From the NCBI GenBank assembly GCA_964501105.1, contig CAZCRG010000021.1, positions 1 to 19,645 on the forward strand: DNA of 19,645 bases, written 5' to 3'. The notes under the pieces were generated by a model that saw nothing but the letters and a program-made list of their open reading frames with translations, was not told the origin of the DNA and searched no databases. The position numbers were made by a program, and so were the translations under genes. Positions 1 through 5,872 of the stretch are shown here, in pieces (positions within the stretch are counted from its first letter, which is position 1; each line of letters begins with the position of its first letter). This DNA is from BMS3B sp964501105. GTDB taxonomy: Archaea > Hydrothermarchaeota > Hydrothermarchaeia > Hydrothermarchaeales > BMS3B.

Positions 1-753
1 CTTCTCAATCTCTAAGGGAGCGTTAAGAAGAGCTATCTTTGCATCTTTTACTCTTTTTGGCATTCCGGGATGTACTACTTCCTTGTCTATAACAACACCC
101 TTAACCAGCTCAGTATCCTCTATACCGCCGCCTTCCTTCTTCTCAATCTTGATGTTGTCCACATCTATTACAATATCTCCATTGTATTCCTCTGCGACAG
201 TTCTTACTGCATTTACAACAAGCTCAGATAAATAATCCTTTGCCTTTTCTGCACCCTTGCCTGTCATGGAAGTCATTGCCACTTTTTTAAGAAGCTCCTC
301 GTCATCCTTTGATATGTCTCTGGCTATGTTGTTGAGAATCTCCTTTGCCTTCTCGGCAGCAATTCTATATCCACTTGCAATTATTGTTGGATGAACATCT
401 TGCTCAAGAAGGTCTTCTGCTCTCTTGAGGAGCTCTCCAGCAATAACTACAGCAGTTGTAGTGCCGTCGCCGACCTCATCTTCCTGGGTCTTGGCAACCT
501 CCACCACCATCTTGGCAGCAGGGTGCTCAATGTCCATCTCCTTGAGTATGGTAACGCCGTCGTTGGTAACTACAACGTCACCTATGCTATCCACAAGCAT
601 CTTATCCATTCCTCTTGGACCAAGGGTGGTCTTCACTGCCTCTGCTATAATCCTGGCAGCAAGGATGTTTGTCCTCTGGGCATCTCTACCATAGGTCCTT
701 GTTGCTTTATCTGAAATTACATACACGGGCTGTCCGCCTAACTGTGCAGCCAT
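1..753 (-). CDS. Thermosome subunit (group II chaperonin), N-terminal part
   Basis: The subunit assembles into the double-ring archaeal chaperonin that folds cytosolic proteins using ATP. I translated the reverse strand from the ATG at 753-751. It opens MAAQLGGQPVYVISD and holds the family landmarks in order: TLGPRGMDKM at about residues 43-52 (nucleotide-binding equatorial domain), NDGVTIL, the GDGTTTAVV phosphate-binding signature near residue 95, and the start of the intermediate and apical domains. The 251 visible codons are open to the window edge. The family is about 540-560 residues, so more than half, including the second equatorial segment, lies outside. An SD site (GGAGGT, complement of 762-767) sits 8-9 bases before the ATG and supports this start. 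A TATA box and a palindrome lie just upstream, so it is probably the first gene of its transcript and may be heat-regulated. I cannot tell which paralogue (alpha or beta) it is. Confidence 0.97.
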   Translation of the reverse strand, partial: MAAQLGGQPVYVISDKATRTYGRDAQRTNILAARIIAEAVKTTLGPRGMDKMLVDSIGDVVVTNDGVTILKEMDIEHPAAKMVVEVAKTQEDEVGDGTTTAVVIAGELLKRAEDLLEQDVHPTIIASGYRIAAEKAKEILNNIARDISKDDEELLKKVAMTSMTGKGAEKAKDYLSELVVNAVRTVAEEYNGDIVIDVDNIKIEKKEGGGIEDTELVKGVVIDKEVVHPGMPKRVKDAKIALLNAPLEIEK

Positions 754-774
754 TTATATCTACCTCCTTTTGTT

Positions 775-797
775 TAAAGTTACTATTTGTAACTTTA
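775..797. promoter_or_regulatory. Perfect palindrome at thermosome transcription start (candidate heat-shock operator)
   Basis: Nine bases TAAAGTTAC, a 5-base spacer, then the exact complement GTAACTTTA. The TATA box at 821-830 predicts a transcription start near 797, so the palindrome covers the start site, where a repressor would block RNA polymerase. Known archaeal heat-shock repressors (Phr in Pyrococcus, HSR1 in Archaeoglobus) bind inverted repeats with a similar 5-base spacing at chaperone genes. The repeat is seen; its role is inferred. Confidence 0.6.
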
Positions 798-820
798 CGA
801 CATAATATGTTTTTGAACTT

Positions 821-830
821 CTATATAAGT
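821..830 (-). promoter_or_regulatory. TATA box of the thermosome gene
   Basis: On the minus strand this reads ACTTATATAG, preceded by purine-rich GAAAG that could serve as a BRE. It predicts initiation near 797 and a leader of about 45 bases that contains the GGAGGT ribosome binding site. Confidence 0.55.
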
Positions 831-861
831 CTTTCTATGGATGGTTATGTTGACTTATTGT

Positions 862-879
862 TGGAGTAAATTAACTCCA
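862..879 (-). other. Small inverted repeat in the 754-997 intergenic stretch
   Basis: TGGAGT and ACTCCA flank a 6-base AT spacer. It lies downstream of the toxin gene (which ends at 998) and upstream of the thermosome promoter, so it might help end the toxin transcript, but the stem is short and no long U-tract follows. Apart from this and the thermosome promoter I see nothing else in 754-997. Confidence 0.2.
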
Positions 880-997
880 TAGGCTTCAACTGGTCTTTTA
901 TCAGATTTCAGAAATATCTTCAAAGTTGATATGAAGGCTTTTTATCTGGCAGGAATATATCTTTTGTTTTATTTTCTGGGTGAAAATACTATAATAT

Positions 998-1408
998 TTA
1001 CCTATCTGGTATTAACTTCGAGAGCTCTGCTGGTGTAATTATATTTATACCTTCATACTCTCTCAGTTCAAGCAAATGAGAGTCTCCTGAGACTATGTAA
1101 TCGGCTTTTCCCTCAATGGCACATTCCAGAAACTTGTTATCTTCAGGGTCTTTCACAATTAACTCAAGCTTTTTGCTGGGATTTACCTGCTTGGAATGGT
1201 TTTTCAGCAGAGTGCAGTAGGCTTCAATTTCCCCTTCTGTCAGCTCAAATTTCTCCTCTTTTCTGAGAACATCTCTGACTTCCTCTATAATCTCCCCGGA
1301 AATTATAAGCTTTATTCTACCTTCAATACCGAGCCTGAGAATCCTGTAAGGATTACCCCTCCAGAATAGGGCTGAGATGAGCACATTTGTATCAGGCACC
1401 ACCCTCAT
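998..1408 (-). CDS. vapC: PIN-domain toxin (VapC-like ribonuclease)
   Basis: This is a 136-residue PIN-domain protein of the putative toxin-antitoxin group near COG1569. PIN toxins are Mg-dependent RNases that cut tRNA, rRNA or mRNA when freed from their antitoxin. Visible landmarks are the N-terminal VVPDTNVLISAL (first acidic metal ligand, Asp6), an acidic middle (ISGEIIEEV), VKDPEDNKFLECA around residues 85-97 and the late YIVSGDSHLL with a conserved Asp. Length is normal for the family. The ATG overlaps the upstream antitoxin stop by one base (TAATG), so the two are translationally coupled. The target RNA cannot be read from the sequence. Confidence 0.88.
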   Translation of the reverse strand: MRVVPDTNVLISALFWRGNPYRILRLGIEGRIKLIISGEIIEEVRDVLRKEEKFELTEGEIEAYCTLLKNHSKQVNPSKKLELIVKDPEDNKFLECAIEGKADYIVSGDSHLLELREYEGINIITPAELSKLIPDR

Positions 1409-1665
1409 TAGTCCACCTTTCTGTGCCTGTGAACTATCTTTTCCACATCCTCCTCTTTCAGGTTAAACTTTCTGGCAATTTCCACGCCTCTATCTACTAG
1501 TGCCTCCAGCTCTTCAAGCCCGGGCACATCAACCTTTTTCAGGATTATCAAATCGCCCTTCCTGAAGACAGCAAAGAGGGTACCCTCTTCAATACCAGCT
1601 CTTAACTCCTTGGGTATCACTATCTGCCCTTTAGTAGAGAGCTTTGAAAATTTCACCTCCGTCAT
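1408..1665 (-). CDS. vapB: AbrB/SpoVT-type antitoxin
   Basis: This 85-residue protein starts with a swapped-hairpin AbrB DNA-binding domain: VKFSKLSTKGQIVIPKELR at about residues 4-22, then the beta strands TLFAVFRKGDLIILKKV. The C-terminal part is helical and charged and should bind and mask the PIN toxin. I chose the ATG at 1665 because AAGGTG lies six bases before it; a GTG nine bases upstream (1674) is possible but has no clear SD. Neutralising the toxin and repressing the shared promoter at 1714-1724 is the usual behaviour of such pairs and is inferred here. Confidence 0.87.
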   Translation of the reverse strand: MTEVKFSKLSTKGQIVIPKELRAGIEEGTLFAVFRKGDLIILKKVDVPGLEELEALVDRGVEIARKFNLKEEDVEKIVHRHRKVD

Positions 1666-1713
1666 TCCAAACACCTTATTTTCTTACTTTCTTATTTTTG
1701 TAACATCTGCTCC

Positions 1714-1724
1714 CAAATATATAG
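1714..1724 (-). promoter_or_regulatory. TATA box of the toxin-antitoxin operon
   Basis: The minus strand reads CTATATATTTG, about 50 bases upstream of the antitoxin ATG. It predicts a start near 1692 and a leader of about 27 bases carrying AAGGTG. Confidence 0.5.
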
Positions 1725-2030
1725 GAGAATAACCTTTTCCTCTTCTTCTGTGTGATATATACACTGTCGGAATACTTTCTTTTAGCATTTTTAAACCATA
1801 AACAATACGTTTACATCATTTCTTGAATTTAATGCCAGAAATGTTTTTATTGAATATTAAGGTGGTTAAGTCAGGCGAGTTGTCCCATTTAAGGCTAACG
1901 ACTTTATGTGAATGTGCTCTGTTGGATAATCCAGATTCGTTCTTCATCCTGTTTATTTATTGCTTTCATTATTTTGATGCAATTTTGCTTTTCGCAGGTT
2001 TTGAATATTCAATTCGTCTTCGCCCGCCTT
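1725..2030. other. AT-rich non-coding stretch
   Basis: I find no convincing gene here on either strand. Short open frames at 1823-2056 and 1908-2126 have low-complexity, phenylalanine- and leucine-rich translations and no SD site. The minus-strand sequence just beyond the regulator relic has a short open run before stops in all frames, so it may be further decayed coding DNA from the same element. Confidence 0.4.
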
Positions 2031-2168
2031 TTAAATTTCATCATCTTCAAAAATAAACAATTCTTCAATCTTTGTATTCAAGACTTTAGCTATTTTATAA
2101 TAGCAGGATTGGTACTATATGCTTAGCTCAGTTTATTCTTGTGCTACCTGACTTTCGCTTCCCTTGGA
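2031..2168 (-). pseudogene. Decayed XRE-family HTH regulator (C-terminal remnant)
   Basis: Read leftwards on the minus strand, the last 20 or so codons before the TAA at 2033-2031 give KIAKVLNTKIEELFIFEDDE. This is the typical end of a lambda-repressor/XRE DNA-binding domain (a helix ending in a LF-containing turn plus an acidic tail). Just upstream a second frame gives VPILLL, matching the usual V-P-S-L-L-L-A run before that helix. The two frames are joined only by a frameshift near 2094-2100, and in-frame stops follow further upstream, with no start codon or SD. I read it as a relic of a once intact regulator. Only the C-terminal motif is well supported; the upstream limit is approximate. 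Confidence 0.42.
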
Positions 2169-2202
2169 GAGTATAACAAACATTAAGTTCAATGGGAGAC
2201 CA

Positions 2203-2233
2203 CTTAAAAAGGATTATTTATAATAAAAAGGAG
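2203..2233 (+). promoter_or_regulatory. Promoter and ribosome binding site of the GyrI-like gene
   Basis: Two overlapping TATA candidates are present: CTTAAAAAGG at 2203-2212 and TTATTTATAATAA at 2214-2226. AAGGAG at 2228-2233 lies 11 bases before the ATG. Which TATA is used decides whether the mRNA keeps this SD site. Confidence 0.4.
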
Positions 2234-2244
2234 AATATAAAACT

Positions 2245-2856
2245 ATGGCAACAAAATTAGACCTGACAAAGGAATACAAAACCTATTATACAGCAAAAAC
2301 GACCCCTGAAGTAGTTGAGTTTGATGAAATCCCATTTTTAACCATTGAGGGAAGAGGTGAACCTGGAGGAAAAGAGTTTACAGGCAAGGTAGGAGCCCTT
2401 TATTCTCTTGCTTACGGAGTTAAGAATATTTATAAAAAGCAGGGTAAAGATTTTGGTGTTCCAAAATTAGAGGGGTTGTGGTGGGTGGAATCTGATATCC
2501 CTGCTCTAGAAGTGCCTAGGGAAGAATGGCTGTGGAAACTTCTTATTTGTATGCCTGATTTTGTTACTTCAGAGATTGTGGAGAGGGCGAGAGATGAGGT
2601 CTTCAAAAAGAAAGGCATAGAACTGATTAAGGAAATCAAGTTTGAAAAAATGAAAGAAGGCAAATGCGTTCAGATTTTACATATTGGCCCATATTCTACA
2701 GAACCTGAGTCATTGGCAAAGATGGAGAAACTAATGGAAGAAAAAAACCTTGTTAAAAATGGACTCCATCATGAAATTTACTTATCTGACCCGAGACGTG
2801 TTCCAGAAGAAAAATGGAAGACAATACTGAGGCAACCTGTAAAAGAGCAGAAATAA
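2245..2856 (+). CDS. GyrI-like small-molecule-binding domain protein
   Basis: This 203-residue cytosolic protein belongs to the stand-alone GyrI-like group (COG4832-type), related to the ligand-binding half of SbmC/GyrI and of MerR/AraC-type effector domains. Visible family blocks are FLTIEGRGEPGG near residues 31-42, a GALYSLAYGVK helix, LEGLWWVE, WKLLICMPDFV, VQILHIGPYSTEP near 142-154 and the C-terminal LHHEIYLSDPRR followed by WKTILRQPV. Members bind hydrophobic or aromatic ligands, and some hydrolyse electrophilic toxins; the ligand here is unknown. There is no DNA-binding domain. It stands alone between non-coding stretches and its codons lean to A/T-ending forms, so it may be an accessory gene. 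Confidence 0.85.
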   Translation: MATKLDLTKEYKTYYTAKTTPEVVEFDEIPFLTIEGRGEPGGKEFTGKVGALYSLAYGVKNIYKKQGKDFGVPKLEGLWWVESDIPALEVPREEWLWKLLICMPDFVTSEIVERARDEVFKKKGIELIKEIKFEKMKEGKCVQILHIGPYSTEPESLAKMEKLMEEKNLVKNGLHHEIYLSDPRRVPEEKWKTILRQPVKEQK

Positions 2857-3069
2857 TCCACTATATGTATAATCCTGTAACCATAGGGCATGGCAGAATA
2901 CGGGATTACCTCTGGGAGAACTAATACTAAAGTATACGTTAGATAAAAATCCAGGCAAGAACAAAATTTTGTGGTGTGCTTCGTTGTATAAAATTTTTTA
3001 TTTTTTCATTTTATAATATAAACATGAAGAATCCACCAGAGCATTAGGCGAAATGCGAGGAAAAACACT
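2857..3069 (+). promoter_or_regulatory. Intergenic region with promoter of the GH114-like lipoprotein
   Basis: It contains a perfect 12-base palindrome ACAAAATTTTGT at 2961-2972, two TATA-like elements (GTATAAAAT at 2986-2994 and TTTATAATATAA at 3010-3021) and a ribosome binding site GAGGA at 3057-3061, eight bases before the ATG. The palindrome may be chance in such AT-rich DNA. Confidence 0.4.
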
Positions 3070-4029
3070 ATGAAATGGAAATTTTATCTTATTGAAATCC
3101 TAACTATAATGGCAATTATATCGGGATGTTGTCTGGAACAAAGCAGTGAAAAAGAGCATCCTTATAAACTCAGTGTCAGGAACTGGGCCTATCAACTCCA
3201 GAATGTTAACCTTTACGAAGTATCACAATCAGATTTTGAATTAGTGGTTATAGATTATTCAGAAGATGGTTCTGAAGAGGGCAGGTATTCTTCGGAAGAA
3301 ATTCAACTAATTAAAGCTTCTGGAATCGTTCCAATTGCATATATAAGCATAGGCGAAGCTGAAAATTACAGGTTTTACTGGCAAGAAGACTGGAACAGCA
3401 ATCCTCCGGATTGGCTTGGTAAAGAAAATCCAAACTGGAAAGGAAATTATGGGGTAAAATACTGGAGAGATGAATGGAAAAGTATTATCTTCTCTTATTT
3501 AGATAAAATCATGGAGCAGGGCTTTTCAGGTGTTTATCTTGACAGAGTTGATGCATTTGAATACTGGAGCAACAAAGAAAATAGCGAGAGTATGGTTCTT
3601 TCAGAAGAAGATGCCGCAAAAATAATGATTCAATTTATTAAAGAAATTGCAGAATATTGCAGGAATAAAACAGTAGGAGAGTTCTATATTATACCACAAA
3701 ACGGAGAAAAACTGCTTGAATATGATGATGGATCTCTTTTAAGAACTATCTCTGCTTGGGCTGCTGAAGATCTCTTTTATGATGGAACTGAACCTATATC
3801 TACAGACATTTTACAGGAAAGGACAAAATATCTAGGCATGGTTTCTGTAGCAGGAAAACCTGTATTTTCTGTAGATTATGTGGATGATGGAAGTGGATAC
3901 TCAGGAGACAATAGAAAAAGAATTGAAGACTATAGAGAGAAAGCATTAAACAGCGGATATATACCTTATGCCGCAAGGTATGATAGAGAACTTGATGAAC
4001 TTAATATTATTAAGGGGGTTCAACCTTGA
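3070..4029 (+). CDS. Secreted GH114/TM1410-like lipoprotein
   Basis: This 319-residue protein is predicted to be exported and lipid-anchored: a charged start, a hydrophobic run at residues 5-18 and the lipobox-like IISGC with Cys20. The mature part is a TIM-barrel of the COG2342 / GH114 group (endo-alpha-1,4-polygalactosaminidase-related; MJ1477-type archaeal proteins once mislabelled as cysteinyl-tRNA synthetase). Landmarks are NWAYQLQN near 38-45, VVIDYSEDG with Asp62, IAYISIGEAE with Glu96, GVYLDRVDAFEYW with Asp158 and Asp161, and IIPQNGE near 208. Asp62 and the 158-161 pair sit where the catalytic acids of the family are expected. It may trim amino-sugar surface polymers. Length is normal for the family. 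It is alone in its transcription unit and AT-rich, so transfer is possible. Confidence 0.85.
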   Translation: MKWKFYLIEILTIMAIISGCCLEQSSEKEHPYKLSVRNWAYQLQNVNLYEVSQSDFELVVIDYSEDGSEEGRYSSEEIQLIKASGIVPIAYISIGEAENYRFYWQEDWNSNPPDWLGKENPNWKGNYGVKYWRDEWKSIIFSYLDKIMEQGFSGVYLDRVDAFEYWSNKENSESMVLSEEDAAKIMIQFIKEIAEYCRNKTVGEFYIIPQNGEKLLEYDDGSLLRTISAWAAEDLFYDGTEPISTDILQERTKYLGMVSVAGKPVFSVDYVDDGSGYSGDNRKRIEDYREKALNSGYIPYAARYDRELDELNIIKGVQP

Positions 4030-4183
4030 ATGGACTGTTGTTGTGTAACAAAGAGTATCCCCTCTACTATACTCACCATGCTCGCCTTAGAGGGAACTTT
4101 AGGTACACTCAATAACATAAGAAATAAGCCGGCAGAACTCTATGGTTAATATCTATCAAAATTTTCAAACTTTATAAGGACTT

Positions 4184-4193
4184 TTCCCGGGAA
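4184..4193. promoter_or_regulatory. GC-rich palindrome upstream of the receiver gene
   Basis: TTCCCGGGAA is a perfect 10-base palindrome in otherwise AT-rich DNA, eight bases upstream of the TATA box at 4201-4212 and just after a second TATA-like CTTTATAAGG (4170-4179). Position suits an activator or repressor site. The function is inferred. Confidence 0.35.
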
Positions 4194-4200
4194 GTTAGAG

Positions 4201-4212
4201 TTAAATATATAT
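4201..4212 (+). promoter_or_regulatory. TATA box of the receiver/KaiC-like operon
   Basis: TTAAATATATAT is centred about 31 bases before the ATG at 4237, which places the transcription start within about 5 bases of the start codon. No SD site is visible before the ATG, so the mRNA is probably leaderless. Confidence 0.5.
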
Positions 4213-4236
4213 CATGGTAGTTACCTATAGAATAAT

Positions 4237-4623
4237 ATGGCAAAGATTCTTACAGTGGATGATGAACCTGGGATTCATGATCTACTTAAAATTATGTTAA
4301 TGAAAGGCGGTCATGAGACAATTAGTGCTCTAAGTGGGGAGGAAGCTCTCGAAATACTAAAAAATGAAAAAGTTGACCTTATTCTCCTTGATGTGATGAT
4401 GCCAGGAATAGATGGCTGGGAGACTCTTAGCAGGATAAGGAGTGACGAAACAATAAAAGATATACCAGTTATTATGGTTACAGTTAGAGGCGCAGAAACT
4501 GATAAAGAGGAGAGCTTTAAGAAGAAAGCTGATGGGCACCTGACAAAACCAATTGTTATGGAGCAACTCCTTAGAACTGTAGACTGGGTTTTGAAGCAGG
4601 CAAAAAGGAGGAGCGGTGCTTGA
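4237..4623 (+). CDS. Stand-alone response regulator receiver (CheY-like)
   Basis: A single receiver domain of 128 residues without an output domain. All phosphorelay residues are present: the acidic pair Asp8-Asp9, phospho-acceptor Asp52 in LLDVMMPGIDG, Thr82 in MVTVRG and Lys104-Pro105 in LTKPI. It should be phosphorylated by a histidine kinase encoded elsewhere and act by binding a partner. Its stop codon overlaps the TTG start of the next gene by four bases (TTGA), which makes the KaiC-like ATPase the obvious partner. The start ATG is supported by MAKILTVDDE, the normal N-terminus of the family. Confidence 0.95.
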   Translation: MAKILTVDDEPGIHDLLKIMLMKGGHETISALSGEEALEILKNEKVDLILLDVMMPGIDGWETLSRIRSDETIKDIPVIMVTVRGAETDKEESFKKKADGHLTKPIVMEQLLRTVDWVLKQAKRRSGA

Positions 4624-5282
4624 TTGACTTTCCAGAACACTTTATATTAATGTTATCAGGACCCCTTGGAACTGGAAAAAGTGATTTTTGCCTGAATATG
4701 GCAAATATATATCTCAGAGAAGGAAAAAAAGTGGTTTACATTACCACAGACTTAACCCCCAAGGAAATCTACTCAAAACTTCAGGACTTCGGCCTCGATG
4801 AAGAACTTGAAAATCTTTACTTCTTTGATGGAAGTATATGGAATATAAAGGATAGAGCCAAGTGGCTCAGCGAAGAAAAGGTGAAGCTAATAGATATAAG
4901 TGCAGCTAACCCGAATATTATGTTTGAAAAGGTTGAAGCTGGCCTCTCTGTACTGGAAGGAAATCTCAAGATTTTCTTTGATTCTCTATCTTCCTTCCTC
5001 TTCAGAAATGACCTGAACCTGGCCATGAAGACCTTCGGTAGAATTGTAGATAAATGTAGAAAAGAATATGGTTTTCTTGTATTTACACTGCATGAAGACC
5101 TTCATCCACCCCATATCTTCAAGGAGTCAGAAAACTTAGCCGATGGAGAGATAAGGCTGAGATTTACAGAGGATGAAGAAGGTCTTAAGAGGCAGATCAA
5201 GATAGAATTTCTCAGGGGCTTCTCTTTTGAGTCAGGCTGGAGAGATATCTCCCTGGAGAGCGGCTTTCTGGAGATTCTCTAG
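4620..5282 (+). CDS. KaiC/RecA-superfamily ATPase, single domain
   Basis: This 220-residue protein has a Walker A motif GPLGTGKS at residues 14-21, a Walker B-like FFDSLSS with Asp121, and a RecA/KaiC/GvpD-like layout (VVYITTDLTPKEI after the first helix). KaiC-like ATPases in archaea often act as signalling or scaffold proteins beside two-component systems. The catalytic glutamates that follow Walker A in true KaiC are not obvious here. I accept the TTG start at 4620 because GGAGGAG lies about eight bases upstream and it overlaps the receiver stop; the next candidate, an ATG at 4650, would leave only three residues before Walker A. Its stop is shared head-on with the lipid kinase gene (CTAG at 5279-5282). 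The exact role is unknown. Confidence 0.82.
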   Translation: MIDFPEHFILMLSGPLGTGKSDFCLNMANIYLREGKKVVYITTDLTPKEIYSKLQDFGLDEELENLYFFDGSIWNIKDRAKWLSEEKVKLIDISAANPNIMFEKVEAGLSVLEGNLKIFFDSLSSFLFRNDLNLAMKTFGRIVDKCRKEYGFLVFTLHEDLHPPHIFKESENLADGEIRLRFTEDEEGLKRQIKIEFLRGFSFESGWRDISLESGFLEIL

Positions 5283-5872
5283 ATTACTCCAGAACAGATA
5301 ATGAGCTTCATAGAAACTCCAGCGAAGAGGGGCACAGCTATATTGTCTTCATCTCTCTTGTCTATCAGGGACTCAGCTACAGCTCCCATGATGCTGCCAG
5401 TGAAGGCAAGGGCTGGAGAGATTATAAGGCTGGTTGCAACAAAAGCTGAGCCCAGGAAGGCAAGGCTGCCCTGGAGGGACTTATCTTTATTGTAGGGCAG
5501 CTTTATACTTCCAAATTTCAGTCCCACAAGAGTTGAAAAAGCATCGCCGACAGTGGTGATGATTATTACTGCCGGGGTGATATAGGGAGGGAAAAGCAAT
5601 ATGGCAAGGCTTATCCCCAGGAAATAAAAAACTGCACCCCTGGCAGGAGATTTTTTGAGAGCTTCCTTTCTTTCAAGGCTGGTCATAATGGGAGAAAGGA
5701 CCTCTCTACCTCTCCTGTAGGATATATAGATGAAAAGGGCAGCAGTTAGACCTAAAAGAGAAAGAGTTAAAGTAGGACTTCTGCCCAGTAGGAGATAGAC
5801 TCCTGCTAATACCGAGCCGCTCAGGTGTACAAGCTGGCGTTTCAGCTCCTTAGAAAAATCAAACTCTTCCAT
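5279..5872 (-). CDS. SEC59/DGK1/VTE5-family CTP-dependent lipid (polyprenol) kinase
   Basis: An integral membrane protein of 197 residues with about six hydrophobic segments. Family motifs are KRQLVHLSGS at about 11-20, TTVGDAFSTLVGLKFG at about 106-121 (Gly109-Asp110 core), KSLQGS at 131-136 and AVAESLIDKRDEDNIAVP at 164-181. Relatives phosphorylate dolichol, phytol/geranylgeraniol or diacylglycerol using CTP. In an archaeon the likely substrates are polyprenols, geranylgeraniol or an archaeol precursor; the choice cannot be made here. The gene overlaps the PAP2 phosphatase upstream by 14 bases. Start ATG at 5872. It ends in a CTAG that also provides the stop of the convergent ATPase gene. 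Confidence 0.87.
   Translation of the reverse strand: MEEFDFSKELKRQLVHLSGSVLAGVYLLLGRSPTLTLSLLGLTAALFIYISYRRGREVLSPIMTSLERKEALKKSPARGAVFYFLGISLAILLFPPYITPAVIIITTVGDAFSTLVGLKFGSIKLPYNKDKSLQGSLAFLGSAFVATSLIISPALAFTGSIMGAVAESLIDKRDEDNIAVPLFAGVSMKLIICSGVI

Noticed and set aside
391..714. Open reading frames on the plus strand across the start of the window
   Set aside because: They run antisense to the well-conserved thermosome coding sequence and have no SD or family-like translation.
1823..2126. Two overlapping short plus-strand frames
   Set aside because: Translations are hydrophobic low-complexity runs with no start signals; the minus strand here instead shows a regulator relic.
4311..4640. 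Minus-strand frames opposite the receiver gene
   Set aside because: They mirror the receiver coding frame (Ser/Leu-rich shadow translation) and lack promoters and SD sites.
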